From contig JAEYJO010000054.1 of the NCBI GenBank assembly GCA_023408815.1, positions 1 through 64,000 of the forward strand: 64,000 bases of DNA, given 5' to 3'. The translations under genes and the position numbers were made by a program. Position 1 is the first letter of the stretch. Every line of letters begins with the position of its first letter. A model generated the notes under the pieces. That model saw nothing but the letters and a program-made list of their open reading frames with translations, did no database searches and was not told the origin of the DNA. Origin of the DNA: Bacillota bacterium (GTDB taxonomy: Bacteria > Bacillota > Clostridia > Lachnospirales > Lachnospiraceae). Positions 53,212 to 61,058 of the stretch are shown in pieces.

Positions 53212-53240
53212 TTTTCAATCCGGATATTTTGTGATATACT
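53212..53240 (+). promoter_or_regulatory. Promoter for rmlA
   Basis: TTTTCA (53212-53217), a 17-base spacer and TATACT (53235-53240) preceded by TG, an extended -10. It lies about 43 bp before the rmlA ATG, which has GAAAGGAGA as ribosome site. Confidence 0.6.
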
Positions 53241-53282
53241 AAATGATAATGTAAACGACCTTGAAAGGAGAACGTTTTTAAG

Positions 53283-54152
53283 ATGAAAGGAATTATTCTT
53301 GCAGGTGGAAGCGGAACACGCCTCTATCCGTTGACGAAAGCGATTTCGAAACAAATAATGCCGGTTTACGACAAGCCGATGATATATTATCCGTTATCAA
53401 CCCTTATGCTGGCAGGTATCAGGGAGATACTGATTATATCCACGCCCAGGGATGTGCCCGTATTCGAGGAGTTGTTCGGCACGGGAGAGCAGCTTGGCAT
53501 CGAGATCCAATATGCGGTCCAGGAATATCCCAGAGGACTTGCGGATGCTTTTATCATCGGAGCGGATTTCATAGGAAACGACAGCGTGGCGTTGGTACTG
53601 GGCGATAATATTTTTTACGGACAAAGCTTCTCCAGGGTGCTTCGCGAGGTTGCGGAGAGAGAAAAGGGAGCGACCATTTTCGGATATTATGTCCGCGACC
53701 CCAGGGAATACGGAGTGGTAGAGTTCGATGAAAACGGGAAAGCTCTTTCTATAGAAGAAAAGCCGGAAAACCCGAAAAGTAACTATGCGGTGCCGGGTCT
53801 GTATTTTTATGACAATGACGTGGTGGAAATTGCCAAGAACGTAAAGCCTTCCGCACGCGGTGAAATAGAGATTACGAGCGTAAATAACGAGTACTTGCGC
53901 CGTGGAACGCTGATGGTGGAGACGCTGGGGAGAGGCTTTGCATGGTTGGATACGGGGAATCATGATTCTCTTCTGGATGCGGCGGATTTTGTATCTGCAT
54001 TCCAGAAAAGACAGGGGCTGTACATTTCCTGCATTGAGGAGATAGCCTATAAGAGAGGATTTATTACGAAGGAACAGCTCCTTAAGCTGGCGGAACCATT
54101 GATGAAGACGGATTATGGAAAATACATGATAGAGGTTGCTAATGGGCTCTAA
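53283..54152 (+). CDS. rmlA: Glucose-1-phosphate thymidylyltransferase
   Basis: 289 residues. GIILAGGSGTRLYPLTKAISKQ is the nucleotidyltransferase signature. It also has YDKPMIYYPLSTLM, LGDNIFYG and WLDTGNHDSL. Length and motifs are those of RmlA, which joins dTTP and glucose-1-phosphate as the first step to dTDP-L-rhamnose. Its end overlaps the next start by 11 bases, so the GH25 gene that follows is translationally coupled to it. Confidence 0.95.
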   Translation: MKGIILAGGSGTRLYPLTKAISKQIMPVYDKPMIYYPLSTLMLAGIREILIISTPRDVPVFEELFGTGEQLGIEIQYAVQEYPRGLADAFIIGADFIGNDSVALVLGDNIFYGQSFSRVLREVAEREKGATIFGYYVRDPREYGVVEFDENGKALSIEEKPENPKSNYAVPGLYFYDNDVVEIAKNVKPSARGEIEITSVNNEYLRRGTLMVETLGRGFAWLDTGNHDSLLDAADFVSAFQKRQGLYISCIEEIAYKRGFITKEQLLKLAEPLMKTDYGKYMIEVANGL

Positions 54153-55530
54153 GCTGAAGAATGTGACTGTTTTTCTGGTCATTATAATGTTTGCGGCGGT
54201 AATAGGAAGCGTATTATATGCAAACAGGGATATTTTTAACAAGAACGAAGAACAAGAGGTGTCTGCCGAAGTCCGGGAGAGCGGGGAAACGCAGACAGAT
54301 GTTCAGGCGGACCGGATAGGCTCGGATGAGCGTGCGTTTTTAACGGATGAAACCTTTTTTGACCCGGACAGAAAGCCTTATTCTTCCATAGAGAAAATGA
54401 GCGAAAAAAATCTGTCCCTGCTCATGACTTCGATAGAAAAGGACCTGCGCATTCAGATTGTGGATAACGCGGGTAAGCTCGTGAAGGGGGAGACCTTTTG
54501 CGTGGCCCTGAATGGAGATAAGGAATATTTGGACGAGGATCAGGATGGCGTCATTTACATCGACCATCTTCGTGCCGGATCCTATGAAGTGACCTTGAAG
54601 GAGACGGCGGGCTATCGGGTACCGGATACATCAGCCAGAATCGAAGTGAAGCAGAGCGTGGAATATGTGGCGATCGACGATATCAGCCTGCTCATATTTA
54701 CGGAGGATGACGTAGATCCTGCGTTGGAGGATCTGGAAGTAAACGGCGCTGAAGATGATGCGGACAATACTGAGATAACCAAGATGCAGGCAAGCAACCC
54801 CAATGCGAAAATCGGTATCGATGTTTCAAAGTGGAACAAGGAAATCGATTGGGATAAGGTAAAAAGCGAAGGCGTGGAATTCGCAGTTATCCGTGTGGGT
54901 TACCGTGGAGCTACTACGGGCGCGCTGATTGAAGATCCTTATTTCCGGACCAACATAAAAGGTGCTTTGAACGCAGGTATTCCTGTGGGGGTATATTTCT
55001 TCACGCAGGCGGTGAATACTGTGGAAGCGGTGGAAGAAGCCAGCATGGTTATAAATATGTGTAAGGATTACGAGATCAGTTATCCGGTTTTCATCGATAC
55101 AGAGGGTGCGGGCGGCAATGGACGGGCGGACGGTCTGGAACTGGAGGCGCGCACACAGATATGCAAAGCCTTCTGTACTACGATGGAAAGCGCCGGATAT
55201 AGAGCGGGCGTATACGGAGCGAGAAACTGGTTTAACGAGATGTTAGACATGAGCTTGTTAAAAGACTATGTCGTATGGCTTGCGGAATACAGAGATGTAC
55301 CGGTATATCAGGGTTACTACCACATGTGGCAATATACTTCCGGCGGAAGCGTGGACGGAATCGAAGGAAAAGTAGACTTCAATTTAAGTTATTTGAAAAT
55401 AGAATCACCTAAGGCAGGGGAAGCGGGGAATGCTGAGGGAAACACAACACCGCCGAAGATGGGGGAGTCCCTTGACGGAGAGGTCGTGGAGCCGGAAGCA
55501 ATCGGTGGAACGGAGAATGCTGACTGGTAG
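54142..55530 (+). CDS. Membrane-anchored GH25 lysozyme within the rhamnose operon
   Basis: 462 residues from the ATG at 54142, inside the end of rmlA. One transmembrane helix lies at about 8-27. A beta domain (about 95-180, IEKDLRIQIVDNAGKLV) resembles the one in the lysozyme at 49244. The GH25 domain, from about 224 to 425, has GIDVSKWNKEIDW and FIDTEGAGG with the active Asp and Glu. It lacks Big2 and wall-binding repeats. A peptidoglycan cutter co-translated with a rhamnose enzyme suggests that wall opening is coordinated with glycan export or attachment. Confidence 0.9.
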   Translation: MGSKLKNVTVFLVIIMFAAVIGSVLYANRDIFNKNEEQEVSAEVRESGETQTDVQADRIGSDERAFLTDETFFDPDRKPYSSIEKMSEKNLSLLMTSIEKDLRIQIVDNAGKLVKGETFCVALNGDKEYLDEDQDGVIYIDHLRAGSYEVTLKETAGYRVPDTSARIEVKQSVEYVAIDDISLLIFTEDDVDPALEDLEVNGAEDDADNTEITKMQASNPNAKIGIDVSKWNKEIDWDKVKSEGVEFAVIRVGYRGATTGALIEDPYFRTNIKGALNAGIPVGVYFFTQAVNTVEAVEEASMVINMCKDYEISYPVFIDTEGAGGNGRADGLELEARTQICKAFCTTMESAGYRAGVYGARNWFNEMLDMSLLKDYVVWLAEYRDVPVYQGYYHMWQYTSGGSVDGIEGKVDFNLSYLKIESPKAGEAGNAEGNTTPPKMGESLDGEVVEPEAIGGTENADW

Positions 55531-55564
55531 TGTGAAAAAAGAGAAAAGGAGCAAGTCGTTTAAG

Positions 55565-56122
55565 ATGGGAAAGATAACGGTAGAGACATGTGAGATAGAA
55601 GGGCTTAAAGTAATTACGCCTGCAGTCTTTGGAGATTCCAGGGGATATTTCATGGAGACATATCATTATGAGGAGTTCAAGGAGGTCGGAATCGATCAGA
55701 TTTTCGTTCAGGACAACCAGTCGGCTTCGAAAAAGGGCGTGCTTCGGGGACTTCATTTCCAGAAGGAATTTCCTCAGGACAAGCTGGTAAGGGTAGTAAG
55801 CGGAGAGGTATTCGACGTGGCGGTAGACTTGAGAGAAGGAAGCCCGACCTTTGGCAAATGGTTCGGCGTGGTACTGTCTGCGGAGAATAAAAAGCAGTTT
55901 TTTGTCCCGAAAAATTTTGCACATGGATTTCTTGTACTGTCCGATGTCGCGGAGTTTGCATATAAATGTACGGATTTTTATCATCCGAACGATGAGGGAG
56001 GCTTGCTTTATAACGACCCCGATATCGGGGTAAAATGGCCGATTCCGGAAGGAATGGAACTTATCATGTCCGAGAAGGACACGAAATGGGGCGGCATCAA
56101 GGAATATGCCCGGGAGAAATAG
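55565..56122 (+). CDS. rmlC: dTDP-4-dehydrorhamnose 3,5-epimerase
   Basis: 185 residues from the ATG at 55565, with AAAAGGAG upstream; the longer frame lies in the GH25 shadow. The cupin motifs are DSRGYFMETYHYEEF, QDNQSASKKGVLRGLHFQ with the catalytic His, DVAVDLREGSPTFG and PKNFAHGFLVL. It performs the third step of dTDP-L-rhamnose synthesis. The rmlD reductase for the last step is not in the window. Confidence 0.94.
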   Translation: MGKITVETCEIEGLKVITPAVFGDSRGYFMETYHYEEFKEVGIDQIFVQDNQSASKKGVLRGLHFQKEFPQDKLVRVVSGEVFDVAVDLREGSPTFGKWFGVVLSAENKKQFFVPKNFAHGFLVLSDVAEFAYKCTDFYHPNDEGGLLYNDPDIGVKWPIPEGMELIMSEKDTKWGGIKEYAREK

Positions 56123-56130
56123 GACGTCGT

Positions 56131-57147
56131 ATGGTTAAGGATTCACTCAATTTAAAAATAAAAAGTATTCCTAAGAGGGCGGCGATAGCAATATTTTATC
56201 TTATTGCCCTCATTCTGGCAGGAATCGTAGTGATGCATCACAATCCGCTGGCAGACCAGACCACTGAGCTTATGAAAAAGGTGATGGCATGCGTGCTCAT
56301 CGCTTTTACCTGCGTGATATTCGGTATATTTTATGACAGGCTTACGGTGCTGCCCAAGGAGCTGCTCCAGAACCGGAGGCTGATATGGAAACTGGCGAAG
56401 AACGATTTTAAAAAGAGATATGCCGGTTCTTATCTCGGTATGGTATGGGCATTCGTACAGCCGGTGGTAACTGTGGTCATGTACTGGATTGTGTTCGACA
56501 GGGTATTCGACACGAGAAGCCAGCTTGTTGCTGGCGGAATAGAGGTTCCTTACGTCCTATACCTGACGGCGGGGCTTGTTCCGTGGTTTTATTTTTCGGA
56601 GGCGCTGAGCAATGGGACGACGGCGCTCATGGAATATAATTATCTCGTGAAAAAGGTAGTCTTCAAAATCAGCATTTTGCCTATTATCAAGGTAATTGCG
56701 GCTACCTTCATACATGTATTTTTCGTGGTAGTTTTATTGCTTATTGCCATAGCATACGGCTATTATCCCAGCATATACACGCTGCAGGTTTTTTATTACA
56801 GCTTTTGTGAATTCGTGCTGGTGCTCGCCATCAGCTATTCGACTTGCGCAATTGTTGTATTTTTCAGGGATTTACAGCAGATCATAGGTATTGTACTTCA
56901 GATCGGTATGTGGGCGACACCTATTTTATGGGACATATCCATGCTGAGCGATACGATGAAGCCTTTATTCAAGCTGAATCCTATGGTTTATATCGTGAAT
57001 GGCTATCGCAGCGCCGTGTATGAGCAGGAATGGTTTTTTGAGCATTTTTATTCCTCTACTTATTTTTGGATTTTTACGGTTACGCTGTTTTGCATCGGCT
57101 CTTTGATTTTCAAAAGGCTGAAGGTACATTTTGCGGATGTCATGTAG
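56131..57147 (+). CDS. ABC-2 polysaccharide export permease (Wzm/TagG-like)
   Basis: 338 residues from the ATG at 56131, eight bases after the rmlC stop. Two N-terminal helices are followed by the ABC-2 permease core with about six helices. KNDFKKRYAGSYLGMVWAFVQP is the LKxRYxxSxLGxxW-type motif before the first core helix, and LFKLNPMVYIVNGYRSAVY is typical of the C-terminal part. It forms the membrane channel for export of lipid-linked glycan with the ATPase that follows. Confidence 0.9.
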   Translation: MVKDSLNLKIKSIPKRAAIAIFYLIALILAGIVVMHHNPLADQTTELMKKVMACVLIAFTCVIFGIFYDRLTVLPKELLQNRRLIWKLAKNDFKKRYAGSYLGMVWAFVQPVVTVVMYWIVFDRVFDTRSQLVAGGIEVPYVLYLTAGLVPWFYFSEALSNGTTALMEYNYLVKKVVFKISILPIIKVIAATFIHVFFVVVLLLIAIAYGYYPSIYTLQVFYYSFCEFVLVLAISYSTCAIVVFFRDLQQIIGIVLQIGMWATPILWDISMLSDTMKPLFKLNPMVYIVNGYRSAVYEQEWFFEHFYSSTYFWIFTVTLFCIGSLIFKRLKVHFADVM

Positions 57148-57184
57148 AAAGAAAATATTAGCAGTGCAACGGAGAAATGGCTGA

Positions 57185-58462
57185 ATGGAAGAAAAGAAAA
57201 TAGCGATACAGACCAAGGAATTGGAAAAAGTATATAGATTGTATGATAAGCCTTCGGATCGGATGAAAGAAGCCTTTGGACTATCGGGAAAGAAACGCTA
57301 CAAGGAGCATCATGCGCTGGATAAGGTGGACATGACTGTATATCAGGGCGAGACGGTTGGGATCATCGGAACCAATGGATCAGGAAAATCCACGATTTTA
57401 AAAATCATTACGGGGGTGCTTAATCCTTCTGGGGGTGAGGTGGCCGTGAACGGGCGCATTTCTGCACTTCTCGAGCTGGGCGCAGGCTTTAATATGGAAT
57501 ACAACGGTATAGAAAACATTTACTTAAACGGTACGATGATCGGCTTTTCGGAAAAAGAAATCGGAGAGAAGATGGATGCCATACTGGATTTCGCGGATAT
57601 CGGCGACTATGTGTATCAGCCGGTCAAGACGTATTCTAGTGGAATGTTCGTGCGGCTGGCATTTGCGGTGGCAATTAATATTGAACCGGAAATATTGATT
57701 GTGGACGAAGCGCTGTCGGTGGGTGACGTATTTTTCCAGGCAAAGTGCTATCATAAATTTGAAGAATTCAAGAAAATCGGAAAGACAATTTTATTCGTCA
57801 GCCATGATTTAAGCAGTATCAGCAAATATTGTGACAGAGTAATACTGCTTAATAAGGGAAAAAAGCTTGGCGAAGGTTCTCCAAAGGAAATGATAGACGT
57901 CTATAAGAGAGTGCTCGTTGGGCAGTATGCGATTGAAGATGAAGATAAAGAGAATCTTTTAAACGACAGTGATTTAAGAGAGGCAGCGGCCGTGAAAGCG
58001 GGAGTCAATCCTGATTTGCTGGAATATGGAACGAAGGCGGCTTGTATAACGGAATATTATATTACGGACAGCGAAGGGATAAGGACTACGGCTGTCATAA
58101 AAGGGCATGAATTCACGATCCATATGAAGGTAGAGTTTTCTAAGGACGTTCCGGCACCTATATTTGCGTTTACGGTTAAGAATATAAGAGGTACCGAGAT
58201 TACAGGGACGAATACGATGTTCGAAAAAACATTTTTAGAGCCGGTAAGTGGCGGAAGCGTGAAGATGATTACCTTCAGGCAGAAGATGAGCCTTCAGGGG
58301 GGAGAATATCTGCTGTCTTTAGGCGTGACCGGATATGAGAATGACGACTTTGCCGTATATCACAGGCTGTACGATGTAATTAACGTTACGGTAATATCGG
58401 ATAAGGATACGGTAGGTTATTACGATATGGACACGGAGGCTGCGGTAAGCGACTGTATATAG
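57185..58462 (+). CDS. ABC exporter ATPase with C-terminal Wzt-type carbohydrate-binding domain
   Basis: 425 residues. Walker A is GIIGTNGSGKSTILK, signature YSSGMFVRLAFAVA, Walker B ILIVDEALSVGD and H-loop LFVSHDL. These are the TagH/Wzt-type variants. The last 130 residues (after about 290) form a beta-sandwich like the Wzt C-terminal domain, which in O9a-type systems binds the capped end of the glycan before export. It follows the permease gene after 37 bases. The extra domain supports a chain-end-recognition export mode. Confidence 0.9.
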   Translation: MEEKKIAIQTKELEKVYRLYDKPSDRMKEAFGLSGKKRYKEHHALDKVDMTVYQGETVGIIGTNGSGKSTILKIITGVLNPSGGEVAVNGRISALLELGAGFNMEYNGIENIYLNGTMIGFSEKEIGEKMDAILDFADIGDYVYQPVKTYSSGMFVRLAFAVAINIEPEILIVDEALSVGDVFFQAKCYHKFEEFKKIGKTILFVSHDLSSISKYCDRVILLNKGKKLGEGSPKEMIDVYKRVLVGQYAIEDEDKENLLNDSDLREAAAVKAGVNPDLLEYGTKAACITEYYITDSEGIRTTAVIKGHEFTIHMKVEFSKDVPAPIFAFTVKNIRGTEITGTNTMFEKTFLEPVSGGSVKMITFRQKMSLQGGEYLLSLGVTGYENDDFAVYHRLYDVINVTVISDKDTVGYYDMDTEAAVSDCI

Positions 58463-58491
58463 CAACAGACCAGGGCAAAAGGAGAACTGAT

Positions 58492-60633
58492 ATGAATGTT
58501 TCTTCAAACATAGAGCAGATTGGGAAAATAGTTCTTGATTATAAATATTATCCGGGTGAGGATCTTTATTGTGACGGAGAGGTAGAGGATGAGCTTCTGG
58601 ACATCGTTAAAAACTATTCTCCTATAGAATATAGGCGTATTATCGAAGAGCGCGCCAAATGGCCGGTCCTCTATCATTTGTCCCCTCTCAGGGAAAATAT
58701 TGTGGACTGGGTTCCTATGGATAAAGATGCGAAAGTGCTGGAGGTTGGAGCCGGCTGCGGTGCGATTACGGGCAATCTTGCCAAAAAGGCGGGAAGCGTT
58801 ACCTGCATCGACTTATCCAGAAAGAGAAGTACGATCAATGCCTATAGACATAAGGACTGTGATAACGTTACCATACATGTGGGGAATTTTATGGACATAG
58901 AACCGGAGCTGCCGAATGATTTCGATTTTATCTATTTCATCGGCGTATTCGAGTACGGTCAGAGCTATACCGGAACAGCCCGTCCTTATGAGGATTTGCT
59001 CAAGATGATGCTGCGCCATTTAAAAAAGGACGGGAGAATCATTATTGCTATCGAAAACAGACTGGGACTTAAGTATTTCGCCGGATGCAGGGAAGATCAT
59101 CTGGGGACTTATTTTTCGGGTATTGAGGATTATGCGCAGGGCGGCGGTGTGCGTACTTTTACGAGAGAGGGACTGGAAAATATTTTCCGTGCCTGCGAAG
59201 TAAAGGACTATTCCTTCTATTATCCTTACCCTGACTATAAATTTATGACTGCCTTGTATTCTGACGGAAGGCTTCCGATGCCCGGAGAGCTGTCGGAGAA
59301 CAACAGGAATTTTGATAGAGACAGAATGTCGCTCTTCGATGAGAAGCAAGCGTTCGATGCGGTGATAAAGGATGGGCTTTTCCCTGTGTTTTCTAACTCT
59401 TATGCGGCGGTTATCGGAGCTGCTTTCGATATAAAGTATGCCAAATACTCCAACGACCGTTCGCCGGAGTATGAGATCCGTACGGAGATATGCATGGATG
59501 AAGAAGGGAAAAAGATAGTAAAAAAACATGCGTTATCGAATGAAGCCATAGAGCATATTAAAAGCATGGAGACTGCATACACCGATTTGAAGCAAAGATT
59601 TGAGGGCGGTAAGCTCGAGGTCAATAAGTGCAGCTTATGTGAGGACGGTAAATCGGCTCAGTTTGAATTTGTGGAAGGATTAACGCTGGAGGAGATCCTG
59701 GACGGATGTCTGGAGAGAAATGAAATTGATAAATTCCATGCGTTATTTAAAGAATACCTGGAAAGAATTTCTTATCATGAGGAGATGCCGGTGGCAGATT
59801 ATGATTTGATTTTTTCTAATATATTGATTACACCGAAAGAAGTTTCCGGAGAAATGGATGATAAAGCAGAAGAGGATTCTTCTTCGGATGAGCCAGATCT
59901 CAAGGCGATAATGGATGGAATTTGGACCATCATAGATTACGAGTGGACTTTCGGTAAGCCGGTCAGTGCTAAGGAAACGGCTTTCCGCGCAGTGTATTGC
60001 TATGTTCTCGAAAATGAGAAGCGAAATAAACTCAATTTGGATGCGATAATAGAAACCCTTGGCATTACCGAGAGGGAAGCGGAGGAGTTCCGTGAGCAAG
60101 AGATGGGATTTCAGGAGTTTGTTACCGGAAAACATAAATCTATGGCACAGATGCGTGATGCCATAGGCTTTAAAATCATGGAGCCGCTAAAGTGGGTGCA
60201 TAAGTTTGATGATTCCTCCGAGAAGGAGAGAATACAGATTTATGAAGATCGGGGAAACGGATATTGTGAGGAGGATTCCTATTTCGTAAGAGATGCTTAT
60301 GAAGGGGAAAATCTGATTCGTCTGGAGTTGGAGACGGATGGAAATGTTAGCATGCTTCGTATAGATCCGGCTATGGATTATTGCGTCGTACGGGTGAAAG
60401 AGCTGACCTTTAACGGAAAGGCAGTGGAACTTGGCAGGAAGAATATTATCACTAATGGGAAGAGTCTGAAGGACGGGAGTTACGTGTTCGCTACGGAGGA
60501 TCCTAATATAAATATACGACTGGGCAATTTGGATAGGATGGATAGGAATGAAATAGTCGCAGAAATAGAAATTGTGCGCGTGCCGGAAGAAATTGCGAAG
60601 GATATGGCGGGAGCGGTGAAGAAAATATGGTAA
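58492..60633 (+). CDS. SAM methyltransferase fused to a kinase-like domain (WbdD-like)
   Basis: 713 residues with AAAGGAGA before the ATG. Residues about 60-240 are a class I methyltransferase: LEVGAGCGAITG (SAM loop, 83-94), CIDLSRKR, and FIYFIGVFEYG. Residues about 320-520 look like a protein-kinase or aminoglycoside-kinase fold: hinge FEFVEGLTLEEIL (391-403), catalytic-loop pattern D-x4-N (YDLIFSNIL, D438-N443), and IIDYEWTFG (D482) in the place of DFG. A further domain of about 150 residues is beta-rich. In E. coli O9a WbdD a methyltransferase-kinase caps the glycan end, and Wzt reads the cap. The location right after a Wzt with a C-terminal domain supports the same role here. Kinase activity is inferred. 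Confidence 0.78.
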   Translation: MNVSSNIEQIGKIVLDYKYYPGEDLYCDGEVEDELLDIVKNYSPIEYRRIIEERAKWPVLYHLSPLRENIVDWVPMDKDAKVLEVGAGCGAITGNLAKKAGSVTCIDLSRKRSTINAYRHKDCDNVTIHVGNFMDIEPELPNDFDFIYFIGVFEYGQSYTGTARPYEDLLKMMLRHLKKDGRIIIAIENRLGLKYFAGCREDHLGTYFSGIEDYAQGGGVRTFTREGLENIFRACEVKDYSFYYPYPDYKFMTALYSDGRLPMPGELSENNRNFDRDRMSLFDEKQAFDAVIKDGLFPVFSNSYAAVIGAAFDIKYAKYSNDRSPEYEIRTEICMDEEGKKIVKKHALSNEAIEHIKSMETAYTDLKQRFEGGKLEVNKCSLCEDGKSAQFEFVEGLTLEEILDGCLERNEIDKFHALFKEYLERISYHEEMPVADYDLIFSNILITPKEVSGEMDDKAEEDSSSDEPDLKAIMDGIWTIIDYEWTFGKPVSAKETAFRAVYCYVLENEKRNKLNLDAIIETLGITEREAEEFREQEMGFQEFVTGKHKSMAQMRDAIGFKIMEPLKWVHKFDDSSEKERIQIYEDRGNGYCEEDSYFVRDAYEGENLIRLELETDGNVSMLRIDPAMDYCVVRVKELTFNGKAVELGRKNIITNGKSLKDGSYVFATEDPNINIRLGNLDRMDRNEIVAEIEIVRVPEEIAKDMAGAVKKIW

Positions 60634-60700
60634 TTTTGTAACTTCGATTGCGAAACTGGCAGGGATAGAAAATTTTATGTGTAATATGGGGAGACTGTGA

Positions 60701-60919
60701 GAGTCTCTCTTCGGTGGATTTGGTTTCTGTTCCTGCGCTTGCGGCAGTATTTTCTAAAGGAAACCGCAAGTGTTGCGGTGGCAGACGGGGCGGCAGCAAC
60801 GGACATCCATGTCCTATGCTGCCTAAACGCCACATCCTTGCGGCGTTTTCCCTGGTTTTCCTAAGAAAATAGAAGCCGCTCACTGACGGAACGGAAACCA
60901 AACCACCGAGGAAAGACTC
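60701..60919. repeat. 219-bp nested imperfect palindrome (MITE-like or large structured RNA)
   Basis: The outer arms 60701-60733 and 60888-60919 are near-perfect reverse complements (GAGTCT..TCGGTGG.TTTGGTTTC.GTTCC). Complementarity continues inward through TATTTTCT..AGGAAA (around 60749-60763 against 60855-60872). It ends in a central hairpin, GGCAGCA..GGACAT/ATGTCC..TGCTGCC, near 60792-60823. Nearly the whole segment can fold into one rod. No obvious target duplication and no gene were seen. It fills most of the 60634-61058 gap, the remainder of which is purine-rich and featureless. Confidence 0.8.
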
Positions 60920-61058
60920 CGTAAGGTCGTGAAATTGTATATGAAATTGGCGAAGATTGTGAGTTTTTGTAATGGGAAGTTGAGAGAAGAGCGTTAAGGG
61001 AAGAAGAAAATCGAAGTGTAAAGAGGCTCGAAGAGTAAGGTGAGTTGAGGAGAGGAAT

